Source: Rhodococcus sp. UNC23MFCrub1.1
Lineage (GTDB): Bacteria > Actinomycetota > Actinomycetes > Mycobacteriales > Mycobacteriaceae
DNA length: 64,000 nucleotides
Direction: 5' to 3'
Assembly (NCBI RefSeq): GCF_000686025.1
Contig: NZ_JMLQ01000007.1
Location: 1 to 64,000, forward strand
Shown: positions 46,142 to 55,266 of the stretch, piece after piece
How the letters are laid out: each line of letters begins with the position of its first letter
Numbering within the stretch: position 1 is the first letter of the stretch
Notes under the pieces: generated by a model
Seen by the model: the letters and a program-made list of their open reading frames with translations, nothing else
Told to the model about the DNA's origin: nothing
The model's database searches: none
Translations under genes and position numbers: made by a program

Positions 46142-46789
46142 TTAACCCCGACGGCCCCACTGTTCCCGGTGCACGGCGTCGGACAGGGGCCGACGCGGAC
46201 GCCACCCGAACCGCTCGAGGTCCGGAACCTCCTGGAACTCCGTCACCGGACCGACGCACAGCCACGCGACGGGCCGCACGGCGGCGTCGCCGGTCAGGCC
46301 GACGATGTCCCGCAGCACCGCCTCGTCGTAGAACGACACCCACCCGACGCCGACACCCTCGGACACCGCTGCGAGCCACAGGTTCTCGATGGCGAGGGCC
46401 ACGGAGAGCAGGCCCGTGTCCCGCACCGTGGCCCGGCCCAGGACGTGCTCACCACCGCGGGAGTCGTCGTACGTCACGACGACGCCGGTGCCACTGGTCT
46501 CGATCCCCTCGACGCGGATCGGGTCGAAGGTCTCGGCGCGGTCGGCGGGCAGTGATGCCGCGAAGTCGGCGCGGCACTGCGCCACGTGCGCGGCGAATCG
46601 CCCCAGCGTCTCGGGGCGTCGGACGATCACGAAGTCCCACGGCTGGGTGTTCCCGACACTGGGTGCGCGGTGGGCGGCGGCGAGAAGACGGGTGAGGACG
46701 GCGTCGTCGACCACCTCACCGCTGAATTCGCTACGGACGTCCCGACGTGCGGCGATGGCGTCGTGGACGGACAGGTGCTCGGTGCTCAT
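46142..46789 (-). CDS. bluB: 5,6-dimethylbenzimidazole synthase
   Basis: 215 residues of nitroreductase fold. AIAARRDVRSEFSGE, HRAPSVGNTQPWDFVIV and VGWVSFYDE match BluB, the flavin-fragmenting enzyme that makes the lower ligand of vitamin B12 from FMNH2. The GNTQPWD segment is the strongest BluB sign and separates it from general nitroreductases. It is first of a three-gene operon (bluB-DUF294-fic). No cobalamin riboswitch fits in the 82-base gap upstream, unlike the btuFC operon at 28759. The start ATG 46789 is divergent from a tetR gene. Confidence 0.88.
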   Translation of the reverse strand: MSTEHLSVHDAIAARRDVRSEFSGEVVDDAVLTRLLAAAHRAPSVGNTQPWDFVIVRRPETLGRFAAHVAQCRADFAASLPADRAETFDPIRVEGIETSGTGVVVTYDDSRGGEHVLGRATVRDTGLLSVALAIENLWLAAVSEGVGVGWVSFYDEAVLRDIVGLTGDAAVRPVAWLCVGPVTEFQEVPDLERFGWRPRRPLSDAVHREQWGRRG

Positions 46790-46815
46790 GTGGTGACCGT
46801 GCCAGAACACGCCTA

Positions 46816-46825
46816 GTGTCGACAC
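46816..46825. promoter_or_regulatory. palindrome between bluB and a divergent tetR gene
   Basis: GTGTCGACAC, a perfect 10-base palindrome near the middle of the 82-base gap. Position suggests an operator for the TetR protein, controlling itself and perhaps bluB. Its short length keeps confidence low. Confidence 0.35.
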
Positions 46826-46871
46826 CACTCGGTGCGTCCGAGTCTCGAGACAACGGGGGGGTCGATTCATC

Positions 46872-47600
46872 GTGGGTTCGACGCCCGGCACCACGCCACC
46901 GCCCGGTAGGGGTCAGCTCACCCGCACCGTCATCCTGCGCGCGGGCATCGCCTTCATCGACGACAACGGCGCTCGGGATCTGACGATGCGCCGACTCGGC
47001 GGGCGTCTCGGCGTCGAGGCGATGGCGCTCTACCACTACTTCGGTGGCAAGGAAGAACTGCTCGACGGCATCGTCGACCAGGTCATCGACGATCTGGGCA
47101 GCGACCCGCAGGTGCTGATGAAGGGCGCCTCGAGCTGGCAGGACTACCTGCAGCGGCTGGCGCACGGCGTGCGACGGATGGCGCTCGAACATCCCGAGGT
47201 GTTCCCGCTCATCGCGACCCGGCCGAACAGCGCGCCGTGGGTGCGGCCCCCACTCCGCAGCGTGCGGTGGCTCGAGAACTTCCTCTCCAGCCTGAAGGAA
47301 TGGGGATTCGACGACGCGGCCGCGGCTGCCGCCTACCGCTCGTACACGAGTTTCCTGCTCGGACAGCTGTTGCTCGAGGTCTCGGCGCAGGGAGTCTCGA
47401 TCGGTCCGACGGACCCCAACGATCCCGACGATCCCCGCGCCACCGCTCAGCCCGGAGACGACATCGACCCGACGGAGTTCCCCACCGTGGTGCGGATGAA
47501 GGCGGAGCTGGCGCGCGATCTCGGCCTGCCCGAGTTCGAGAAAGCGCTCGAGGCTCTGCTCGACCGACTCGCCGCGACCCTGCCTCAGGTGGACGGGTAG
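46872..47600 (+). CDS. TetR family regulator with TetR_C-like domain
   Basis: 242 residues from GTG 46872. The DNA-binding domain reads TRTVILRAGIAFIDDNGARDLTMRRLGGRLGVEAMALYHYFGGKEELL, a near-ideal TetR N-terminus; long helical effector domain. A proline/aspartate-rich low-complexity stretch (DPNDPDDP) interrupts it. The target may be bluB (divergent) or an unlinked efflux gene. Its 3' end overlaps the convergent ANTAR gene by 16 bases. Confidence 0.85.
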   Translation: MGSTPGTTPPPGRGQLTRTVILRAGIAFIDDNGARDLTMRRLGGRLGVEAMALYHYFGGKEELLDGIVDQVIDDLGSDPQVLMKGASSWQDYLQRLAHGVRRMALEHPEVFPLIATRPNSAPWVRPPLRSVRWLENFLSSLKEWGFDDAAAAAAYRSYTSFLLGQLLLEVSAQGVSIGPTDPNDPDDPRATAQPGDDIDPTEFPTVVRMKAELARDLGLPEFEKALEALLDRLAATLPQVDG

Positions 47601-48331
47601 CGCAGCTTGGCTCCGGCCTCGACGATGTCCGCGGCAAGCTTGTGCAGCGGTCGGTTGTTGTTCTGCGACAACTTCGAGAGCATCTCGAACGCCTGGACCG
47701 AATCCACATCGAACCGCTCCATCAGCATGCCCTTGGCCTGACCGATGATGTCGCGGGACGCGAGACCGGACCGGAACTGCGCTTCCTTCTGCAGACTCTG
47801 CACCGCGATGGCGGCGTGCGCCGCGATCGCCGTCGCCACGGTCAGGCTGTCCTCGTCGAACGCCGCGGTCGACGACGAGTACAGCGTGAGCACTCCCAGC
47901 GTGCGCTCGTGCATCGCCAGCGGTACGGCGGCCAGCGCGCGGACACCGACGGCGTCGGCCACCTCCGCCAGACCGGGCCAACGATGCACCGGACCGGCGA
48001 CGACGGCAGCGAGGTCCACGTCCGCCTCGGAGGACCGATGCAGGAGATCGACGGTCGGTCCGTCCCCCGGTCGCCTCTGCACCCGGTCGAGTGCGGCCGC
48101 GATGTCGCTGCTCGTGCGGCTGGGCTCCGCAGGCCCCGATACCTCGGCCGCCAGCCGCACCGACGCGTGATCCGCGGCGTCGATCAGATCGACCGACACC
48201 GCGAGGACGTGATCGAGAACCTCGTCGATCGTCCGGACCTGGCGCGACCCGGCGAACTCGCGCGCCAGCTCGGCCAGAGTGCGCACCAGATCGAGGTGCT
48301 CGGAGCTCGGCGGCCGACCGTCGTTGCTCAT
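47585..48331 (-). CDS. GAF-ANTAR RNA-binding regulator
   Basis: 248 residues. An N-terminal GAF domain (about 30-165), then a C-terminal ANTAR domain with SRDIIGQAKGMLMERF, AFEMLSKLSQNNNR and KLAADIV, closely matching the consensus for RNA antitermination. Such proteins bind paired hairpins in nascent RNA to control downstream genes. ATG 48331 chosen; upstream in-frame codons are possible. First of five ANTAR-type genes in about 4 kb. Confidence 0.86.
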   Translation of the reverse strand: MSNDGRPPSSEHLDLVRTLAELAREFAGSRQVRTIDEVLDHVLAVSVDLIDAADHASVRLAAEVSGPAEPSRTSSDIAAALDRVQRRPGDGPTVDLLHRSSEADVDLAAVVAGPVHRWPGLAEVADAVGVRALAAVPLAMHERTLGVLTLYSSSTAAFDEDSLTVATAIAAHAAIAVQSLQKEAQFRSGLASRDIIGQAKGMLMERFDVDSVQAFEMLSKLSQNNNRPLHKLAADIVEAGAKLRYPST

Positions 48332-48557
48332 GTGTGGTGCTGATCCCTTCGGTTCTCTCATCATCCGTCGTCACTCGGTCGTCGCAGACCGGACGACAAA
48401 AGGCGACACCCACCAGTGCCGACGCCTACTGCTGGACGCCGGGCGGGGTATCGCCTTCCGCGCAACTATAACCGGACACCCCGACAGCGGTACGGTGGTC
48501 TCGCACTCCGCGTACGGGTCGTCGAGTGATGAATCGGCGAAGGCGGGAGATGCGGGA

Positions 48558-49382
48558 ATGACCGACAGCGCGGACACCACGGCCGAACGACGGGCGTTGG
48601 CCCTGTTGGCGGAGGCCCTGACAGACCTGGACAGTGCGCTCGCCGTCTCCCACACGGCCGACGGCGCGCTCGACACGATCTGCGCGCGCGTCGTGACGGC
48701 GATTCCCGACGCCGACGCAGCGGGCGTCACGGTCTTCCGCCGCGGCAGGCCGCAGACCGCCGCGAGCACAGAGACGTTCGTCCTCGAGGTGGACCAGGCC
48801 CAGTACCGCAGCGAGCAGGGACCGTGCATCGAATCGACGTTGACCCACGAGGTGGTGCGTGCCGATCTCGACGACGTGTCCCAGCGCTGGCCCGTGTTCG
48901 CGAAGGCGATCGATCACCTCGACGTCGCGAGTTTCCTGTCCGCGCCCGTCACCGCGGGTGGTGCCCACATCGGCGCCCTCAATCTCTACAGCCACACCGG
49001 CCACCGGTTCGATTCCGTCGACGAGTCGGCGATGCGGGTGTTCGTGCAGGCCGCCCAGTCGGCCCTGACCGGAGCGGAGAACTCCGAGCACGCCGCGAGA
49101 CAGGTCGAGACCTACGCCGCCGCGATGGAGTCCCGGGCCGCGATCGAACAGGCCAAGGGCGCCCTGATGCTGGGACTCAACGTGTCGGCCGACAAAGCCT
49201 TCGACCTGCTGCTCTGGCGCTCGCAGACCACGAACATCAAGGTACGGACTCTCGCCGAGCAACTGGTCCGCGACATCGGCTCGCTCGGCGATGCACCGGA
49301 CGCTCTGTCCACCGAACTCGGCAAGCTACTGATGACAGCGCACACGCGCGTGCCGTCGGGTCAGGTCACTCCGGCCGAGTAG
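48558..49382 (+). CDS. GAF-ANTAR RNA-binding regulator
   Basis: 274 residues from ATG 48558 (GGGAA just before). The GAF domain has YRSEQGPCIESTLTHEVVRADL (each conserved in this subfamily), then a strong ANTAR domain: SRAAIEQAKGALM, AFDLLLWRSQTTNIKVRTLAEQLV. The input ligand is unknown. Divergent from the previous ANTAR gene, convergent with the next. The open frame upstream to 48279 is antisense noise. Confidence 0.87.
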   Translation: MTDSADTTAERRALALLAEALTDLDSALAVSHTADGALDTICARVVTAIPDADAAGVTVFRRGRPQTAASTETFVLEVDQAQYRSEQGPCIESTLTHEVVRADLDDVSQRWPVFAKAIDHLDVASFLSAPVTAGGAHIGALNLYSHTGHRFDSVDESAMRVFVQAAQSALTGAENSEHAARQVETYAAAMESRAAIEQAKGALMLGLNVSADKAFDLLLWRSQTTNIKVRTLAEQLVRDIGSLGDAPDALSTELGKLLMTAHTRVPSGQVTPAE

Positions 49383-49411
49383 TGCGCCCCGTGTGGCGGG
49401 AACGAGCCCGG

Positions 49412-50152
49412 TCAGCTCAGGGCATCGATCACCGCACGCGCCCGATCTGCGAGCGAGGTCCGTGAGCGGCGGGTGTCGGTGACGAGCAGGTCGGTCGCGG
49501 GGCCGATGGCGAGACCATGGGTCTCGGCGAGCACACCGATGGCCTGATCGATCACGGCGGCGTCCTCGAGGACCTGCTGTCGACGCGTCGCCTCGACCGA
49601 CAGGCGCACGTCGCCCTCGGTGTCGACGCTGACGGCCAACGCCGCCAGATCCGCGACGGCCTGAACGAACGCCGCCGCGTGACCCGGTGCCCGCCACGGC
49701 CCCGACGTGTGGACCACGACGGCGCCGATGACCCGGTTCGCGATCCGAGCCGGGTAGGCACGCATACCGCCGATGCCGGCCGCACGCGCCTCGCGGGCGT
49801 GGTCCTGCCAGCGCCCCGGAGCGTTCTCCAGATCGTCGAGCAGCACGGCCGCGCCGCTGCGCACGCACATCGCCACCGGTCCGCCCACGGACAGCGATCG
49901 GTCGAGCAACCCGGTCGAGGCCGCAGCGACCAGGTCGAGGTCGACCGACCCGGACCCGTCGAACACCACCGACACCGCGGCGGCCCGCAGGGCCTCGCGG
50001 GTGCGGGTGGCGAGGAGGTGGAGCAGATAGGGGGCGTCGACCCCGGCGGCCAGATGGCCCGTCAACTCGGCGAGGACGACGACGGGCGACGGCACGTCGG
50101 TGTCACCGACGGGGCCGGTGCCGGGCGGATCGAAAGTGGGCGGGAAAGTCAC
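49412..50152 (-). CDS. GAF-ANTAR regulator with divergent ANTAR domain
   Basis: 246 residues. The GAF region has a VVFDGSGSVDLDLVAAAS strand pattern; the C-terminus (EDAAVIDQAIGVLAETHGL) follows ANTAR spacing but lacks the conserved AKG and the aromatic residue near the middle (AF). RNA binding may be altered. ATG 50152 overlaps the stop of the gene upstream (ATGA), so it is expressed with it. Confidence 0.78.
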   Translation of the reverse strand: MTFPPTFDPPGTGPVGDTDVPSPVVVLAELTGHLAAGVDAPYLLHLLATRTREALRAAAVSVVFDGSGSVDLDLVAAASTGLLDRSLSVGGPVAMCVRSGAAVLLDDLENAPGRWQDHAREARAAGIGGMRAYPARIANRVIGAVVVHTSGPWRAPGHAAAFVQAVADLAALAVSVDTEGDVRLSVEATRRQQVLEDAAVIDQAIGVLAETHGLAIGPATDLLVTDTRRSRTSLADRARAVIDALS

Positions 50153-50904
50153 GACGGCTGTCCTTTCGTCGTCGAGTCCGACGCGGTGTCGTCGGTGGAG
50201 AAGCGCACCTTGCGCTCGACCACCTCGCGGGCGATGTCGTCGACGGGGCGTCGGGCCGAGTACGCCGCGGCGCGCAGCCGGGCGAGCGCCTCGGTCGGCG
50301 ACACCCGCATCTGCACCGTGATCATGCCGACGGCCAGATTGACGTAGGGCCGGGTGCGATGGTCGCCCAGCGGCGAGTCGTCCGAGGCGTCGCCGAGCGA
50401 CTGTCCCGCGCCGAGGCCGGGCGCGAAGGCTTCCAGCAGGCTGATGGCTGCCGCGTCCGCGGTCAGCTGGGCGACAGCGGCGAACTCGTCGCTGAGTTCA
50501 CCGACGGATGCGCGATACAGCTCGAGCACGCCGAACACGGTGTTGCCGCCGCGCAGCGGGAAGGCGAACAGAGCGGCCGCGCCCCCGTCCGACGCGTCGG
50601 CGGCGAATCCGGGCCAGTGCTCCTCCGCCTCGCTGTCGAGATCGGCGACGAACACGGTCCGGCCACGGTGGAAGGCGTCGACGCAGGGACCCTGACCGGT
50701 GGTGAACTGCAGTTCGTCGAGGTACTGCGACACGGCGTCGGTGGCGTAGACCAACTCGCGCGTGGTGCCGCTCATGACGGTGATGGCGGCGCCGTCCACC
50801 TCGACCAACTGCACGACACTGCGGCACAGATCGGCGATGTCGGTGATGGACAACGGTGCGTACGCGTCGTCGTCACCACCCGATCGCGTCGTCATGACCT
50901 GCAC
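50149..50904 (-). CDS. GAF-ANTAR regulator
   Basis: 251 residues. The GAF domain contains FTTGQGPCVDAFHRGRTVFVADL, as in the gene at 48558. The ANTAR end is PYVNLAVGMITVQMRVSPTEAL...LRAAAYSARRPVDDIARE, with VG in place of KG. First gene of a two-gene unit with 49412-50152. GTG 50904 has GAGGAG only three bases before; ATG 50895 with longer spacing is an alternative. Confidence 0.82.
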   Translation of the reverse strand: MQVMTTRSGGDDDAYAPLSITDIADLCRSVVQLVEVDGAAITVMSGTTRELVYATDAVSQYLDELQFTTGQGPCVDAFHRGRTVFVADLDSEAEEHWPGFAADASDGGAAALFAFPLRGGNTVFGVLELYRASVGELSDEFAAVAQLTADAAAISLLEAFAPGLGAGQSLGDASDDSPLGDHRTRPYVNLAVGMITVQMRVSPTEALARLRAAAYSARRPVDDIAREVVERKVRFSTDDTASDSTTKGQPS

Positions 50905-51079
50905 TCACTCCTCGTCGATCGACGTCCACACCGTTGTCCGCGACCCGAGGAATGCCCCGTGTGCCGCGAGTCAACCGTAGCGACAAGTCTGGACCGCGCG
51001 GGCGACCGGCGTAGAGTTTTCCCGCACCGTTGCACTCGTGAACGGGCGAACAGGCGAACGACCGAGAACACGGAGACCC

Positions 51080-51349
51080 ATGACGAGCGACCCGGAGCAG
51101 TCGTTGCATGAACGCATCCGTGCGGCCGCAGACGAGCTCGTACTGCTCGAGCGACTCCGGGCCGTGGTCACCGAGCGCATCCGGCTGTCCCTCGATGCGC
51201 GCGCCGCGATCGATCTCGCCGTGGGTGCACTGATGGTGCGGCACGGATGCGAGGCACCTGCCGCGGTCGCGCGACTGGCGTCGACGGCGTCGTCGCGGTC
51301 CGCCACGATGCCCGAGATCGCCGCCGAGGTGCTCGCGACCATCCGATGA
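51080..51349 (+). CDS. stand-alone ANTAR-like small protein
   Basis: 89 residues from ATG 51080 with CGGAGA upstream. A single coiled-coil plus ANTAR-like helices (DARAAIDLAVGALMVRHGCEAPAAVARLASTASSRSATMPEIAAEVL), without GAF. It could compete with or dimerise with the full-length ANTAR proteins next door. Convergent with the sugar transferase gene, nine bases apart. Confidence 0.7.
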   Translation: MTSDPEQSLHERIRAAADELVLLERLRAVVTERIRLSLDARAAIDLAVGALMVRHGCEAPAAVARLASTASSRSATMPEIAAEVLATIR

Positions 51350-51358
51350 GCGGTCGAC

Positions 51359-52876
51359 TCAGTACGCGCCGTCGCTGCCGACGACGGCCTTCAGGGTCTT
51401 CAGCACGATGAGCAGATCACCTGTCATGGACCAGTTCTCGACGTAGCTCAGGTCGAGGCGCACCGATTCCTCCCAGGACAGGTCGGAGCGGCCACTCACC
51501 TGCCACAGGCCCGTCAGACCGGGTTTGACCAGCAGCCGGCGGCGCACGTCGCCGTCGTAGGTCTCCACCTCGCGGCGCAGCGGCGGCCGCGGGCCCACGA
51601 TCGACATCTCGCGGCGCAGCACGTTGAAGAACTGCGGCAGCTCGTCGATGCTCAGCCGCCGCATCACGCGGCCGACCTTGGTGACACGCGGATCCTCGCG
51701 CATCTTGAACAGGACGCCGCCCTCGCTGTCGTTGAGCGCCAACAACTCCGACACCCGAGCGTCCGCGTCCTGCACCATCGAGCGGAACTTGATCATCTGG
51801 AACGGTGTGCCGTCGAGGCCCATGCGCTCGGATCGGTAGAACACCGGACCCTTGCTGGTGGCCTTGACGAGAAGGGCGGCGAGAAGGAACAGCGGGGCCA
51901 CGGCGACGAGGGCGACCACGGCGAACACCATGTCGAACGCCGTCTTCCCGAAGCGGCTCGCACCGTTGTACTGCGGCTTCTCCACGTGGATGAGCGGGAG
52001 GCCGGCGACCGGCCGCATGTGCAGGCGCGGGCCGGCGACGTCGACGACGCCGGGAGCCACGACCAGATCGACGTTCTTCTTCTCGAGGTCCCAGACCATG
52101 CGGCGGATGCCCTCGTGGCCGATGTGGTCCGTCGCGGTGACGGCGACGGTGTCCGCGCCCGTGGCCTCGATGGCATCGAGCACGTCGTTCTCGTTGCCGA
52201 GGACGGGAATCTCGAGACCGTCGACGGACAGCTGATCCTCGGTGACCGACTGGGTGCGCGGCAGGCACACCCCGACCACGGCGTATCCGGCACTCCCGTC
52301 GCGGTTGAACGACCGCGCCATGGAGAGGGCCGAGCTGTGACTGCCGACGATGACGACCGACGTCTGATAGTCGCCGCGACGACGTCCGCGAGCCACGTGC
52401 TTGCGGAAGAGCCACCGCGAGACCAGGAGCCCGATCAGCCCGACCGGCAGTGCGATGGCCAGGTAGCCACGCGCCAGTTCGAAGCGGAAGAGCAACGAGA
52501 TGATGGCCACGAGCCCGAAGAGGCGGAAGGTGGCGGACAGCAGACGCCTGTACTCCTCGGCTCCCCCGCCGAGCACACGCGGCGAGCGGGTGCGGAAGAT
52601 CGCGAGGAATGCGATCCACGTCAGCGCGAGGGTGACCGAGACCAACGTGTAGTTGAACGCCGCGCGCGGCACCTCGAGATCCGGCCGACCGAAGCGCACC
52701 ACCTGTGCGCAGGCGACGGCGGCGACGACGACGAGCACGTCGGTCACCCGGAGCCGGTCCATGTACGCGCGCTCCCAGTCGCGTCGCGAGGTCGCCCTCC
52801 GCGATCGCCGAGCCCGCGGCAGTGCGACGTCGCGGCGCTCGGCCGACTCGCTCGCCGCCGGGCTGAGAGCAGACAC
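51359..52876 (-). CDS. polyprenyl-phosphate sugar-1-phosphate transferase (WbaP/CpsE type)
   Basis: 505 residues. About five N-terminal membrane helices, a Rossmann-like middle (TSVVIVGSHSSALSMARSFN), one more helix, then the bacterial sugar transferase domain: GPVFYRSERMGLDG, FRSMVQDAD, RRLSIDELPQFFNVLRREMSIVGPRP and KPGLTGLWQVSGRSDL. It starts polysaccharide synthesis by placing a sugar phosphate on undecaprenyl phosphate. It is the missing initiator for the locus at 1-14244, about 37 kb away. GTG 52876 is preferred (AACGAGG 6 bases upstream); a TTG at 52981 is in frame. Confidence 0.88.
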   Translation of the reverse strand: MSALSPAASESAERRDVALPRARRSRRATSRRDWERAYMDRLRVTDVLVVVAAVACAQVVRFGRPDLEVPRAAFNYTLVSVTLALTWIAFLAIFRTRSPRVLGGGAEEYRRLLSATFRLFGLVAIISLLFRFELARGYLAIALPVGLIGLLVSRWLFRKHVARGRRRGDYQTSVVIVGSHSSALSMARSFNRDGSAGYAVVGVCLPRTQSVTEDQLSVDGLEIPVLGNENDVLDAIEATGADTVAVTATDHIGHEGIRRMVWDLEKKNVDLVVAPGVVDVAGPRLHMRPVAGLPLIHVEKPQYNGASRFGKTAFDMVFAVVALVAVAPLFLLAALLVKATSKGPVFYRSERMGLDGTPFQMIKFRSMVQDADARVSELLALNDSEGGVLFKMREDPRVTKVGRVMRRLSIDELPQFFNVLRREMSIVGPRPPLRREVETYDGDVRRRLLVKPGLTGLWQVSGRSDLSWEESVRLDLSYVENWSMTGDLLIVLKTLKAVVGSDGAY

Positions 52877-53054
52877 GTGTACCTCGTTCCGTTCGACTGG
52901 ATCCGCCTGGGACTCGACCGCTGATACGTGTACCAGGGCAGTCGGTAGCTTATTGCCTTCCCGCAAGGCTCGCTCAGACAACCACAGTGCGGTGAATCAC
53001 ACGGTGAGTTCACACAGATTTAGCGTGTTCGAACGACACGATTTCAGAGGACCC

Positions 53055-53702
53055 TCAGGCCATTTGTTTGCGGCCGCTCACGAAGAAGACGATCCGCGAC
53101 GCGACATCGATGATCTGGTCGGCGTAGCGCTCGAAATACCGTCCCAGCAGTGCGATGTCCACGGCATTCATCACGTCGTGCCCGTGATCGTCCGCCGACA
53201 CGGTGTCCACGACCGTTGTCTTGAGAGAATCGACCCGATCGTTCTGTGAACTCAGACAATCGATACGTCCGAGATCACTCGTACGCAGTGCGTCGACTAT
53301 TCGACCGGACATGTCGAGACACAATTCGCTCATCTCGCGAAACTGCGGCATCAGATGATCGGGAACGATCGGCTCGGGAAAGCGACGGCGTGCGGCTTCG
53401 GCGATGTGCACCGCGAGGCCGACCATCCGTGAGAGGTCACTGCTGATGCGCACGGCCGAGAACACTCGCCGGAGATCTGCCGCGACGGGTGCCTGCAGCG
53501 CCAGTACGGTGACAGCCTGATCCTCGCAGCGGGCACCGAGTTCTCCGAGTGCCTCGCCGCGGGCGATGACGGACTCCGCAGCCTGCAGGTCGCCGTCCAG
53601 CAGAGCGATGCTGGCGTCGCGCATGGCGGTCTCCGCCGCCTGCGCGAGAGCGCACAGATCGTCGTTCAATCCCTCGAGTTGAGCTGTGTACGCGTTGCGC
53701 AT
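53055..53702 (-). CDS. phoU: phosphate transport regulatory protein PhoU
   Basis: 215 residues, all helical. Two repeats of the PhoU helical bundle with conserved E-x-x-x-D metal-site positions (ARCEDQAVTVLALQAP, then RDVA-like; FERYADQIIDVASRIVFF at the end). PhoU couples the Pst transporter to the phosphate-sensing kinase. No pst or phoR/phoB gene is nearby. ATG 53702; a GGGTAC sequence near 53760 could be part of a SigF-type promoter, weakly. Confidence 0.88.
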   Translation of the reverse strand: MRNAYTAQLEGLNDDLCALAQAAETAMRDASIALLDGDLQAAESVIARGEALGELGARCEDQAVTVLALQAPVAADLRRVFSAVRISSDLSRMVGLAVHIAEAARRRFPEPIVPDHLMPQFREMSELCLDMSGRIVDALRTSDLGRIDCLSSQNDRVDSLKTTVVDTVSADDHGHDVMNAVDIALLGRYFERYADQIIDVASRIVFFVSGRKQMA

Positions 53703-53778
53703 GATGTCCCCGATCCTGGCCGTCCCGCCGACGCATCCCGAAGGACGCGACGATGGGGGGTACCCACGAGCGCGCCCC

Positions 53779-55053
53779 TTAATCGAGCAGAGAGCGAACA
53801 TCGCGCGCGGGCACCGCACGAGAGTAGAGAAATCCTTGGACGCGAGTGCACCCAGTATGGCGGGCGGCCGCGACCTGGTGGTCGCTTTCGATTCCCTCGA
53901 CGACCAGGGCACGGCCGGTGTCGACCGCGAATCCGGCCAGTGCGCGGACCAACGAGTCGCCCGCGGCTGTACCGAGCGTGCGCGCGATGCCCGCGTCGAT
54001 CTTGAATCCGTCGACGGGGAAGTCGACGAGGCGTTCGAGCGACGAGAAGCCGATGCCGATGTCGTCGAGCAGCACCCGGAACCCGACGGCCTGCAGGGCG
54101 CTGACGAACTCGTGTGCCCGTGCCGGTCGAGCATGCGACACGGTCTCGGTCAGTTCGAAGACCACGCGCGCCGCCGGTACCGCGGACGCGGCGACGATCT
54201 CGATCAGGTGGTGCACCGCGTCGGGGGCCGCGAGATGCCGCGCGGACAGGTTGACGTGCAGGTCCATCTCGGGAGCGTCGACCATCCACCGCTCGAAGTC
54301 GACGAGCGCGCGGACGAGGACCGCGTGGTCGACGTCGATCTCGAGGTCGCTGCCCTCGATGGTGGGCAGGAAGTCCGCGGGACTCACCATCGACGGCGCA
54401 GTGGTGCCGTCGCCCGGACGCGTCCAGCGGGCGAGAGCCTCGACCGCGGTGACGGCGCCGGACGACACGTCCACGATCGGCTGATACCAGGGGGTGATCT
54501 CGCCCCGCTCGATCGCGGCCGCGACAGCGCGGACGCACCCGGCGGTCTTCGCACGGCCGTGACCACGCAGCGCCTCGAGATGGGTTTCGACCACCCGACC
54601 GAACTCGGTGAGAGTGGTGACCGTGTACTCGTTCGCGGGGTGCGGCTCGGCGTCCAGCACGCAGAGGGTGCCGATGATCAGCCCTTCGCGTCCACGGAGC
54701 GGTACCCCGACGTAGGACCCGAGTGACAGGGCGTGCAGAGCCTGCGCGGTGGCCGCGCGGACCGGATCGTTCGAGAACCGGTCGAGGCCGGAATCCGAGA
54801 CCGCGACGGGCCCCGCGGACGCGACGACGTGCTGACAGGCGGTGACGGAGCGCGGCAGTGTGTGCGGGAACGGTCCCCCGTGCTGAGCACGGGTGTACTG
54901 CACGTCTTCGTCGAGGATGTTGAGCTGCGCGGCGGAGAACCCCAGCGTGGTCGCCGCGAGAGCTGTGAGGGTCTGCAGCGTGGAGTCCGTGGCCGTGAAG
55001 TCGACATAGTGCCGCGCCGACTCACTCTGGCGCCGGAGTGCGCTCCTCTGCAT
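53779..55053 (-). CDS. GAF-EAL c-di-GMP phosphodiesterase
   Basis: 424 residues. A GAF-type sensor (about 20-165), then an EAL domain with AVEALARW, HVNLSARH, VVFELTET, DDIGIGFSSLERLVDFP, FKIDAG and VVEGIES, QGFLYSR, so metal and catalytic residues look intact. No GGDEF domain and no membrane segment: soluble c-di-GMP hydrolysis controlled by the GAF ligand. Second EAL protein of the window (see 22235). ATG 55053. Confidence 0.88.
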   Translation of the reverse strand: MQRSALRRQSESARHYVDFTATDSTLQTLTALAATTLGFSAAQLNILDEDVQYTRAQHGGPFPHTLPRSVTACQHVVASAGPVAVSDSGLDRFSNDPVRAATAQALHALSLGSYVGVPLRGREGLIIGTLCVLDAEPHPANEYTVTTLTEFGRVVETHLEALRGHGRAKTAGCVRAVAAAIERGEITPWYQPIVDVSSGAVTAVEALARWTRPGDGTTAPSMVSPADFLPTIEGSDLEIDVDHAVLVRALVDFERWMVDAPEMDLHVNLSARHLAAPDAVHHLIEIVAASAVPAARVVFELTETVSHARPARAHEFVSALQAVGFRVLLDDIGIGFSSLERLVDFPVDGFKIDAGIARTLGTAAGDSLVRALAGFAVDTGRALVVEGIESDHQVAAARHTGCTRVQGFLYSRAVPARDVRSLLD

Positions 55054-55266
55054 GACGTGTCCGTTCTACGAGGCCACCGTCGGATGGTTCCGACGTGGCG
55101 TGTCCCGACACCGTGACCCCCCGGATCGTCAGTGATTCGTACCTGTTCCAGCCCCGTATCGGTCACGGGCGGGAAAAGGTTTCGTCCATTCCACAGCCGA
55201 GTCATCGTACAAGCCGTCAAACAGGCACGACGCCGGGTATCGGAGGTTCCGCCGTAGTATCACCGA

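Noticed and set aside
46790-46871. Cobalamin riboswitch before bluB.
   Set aside because: The gap is 82 bases and lacks the conserved core present at 29873-29911.
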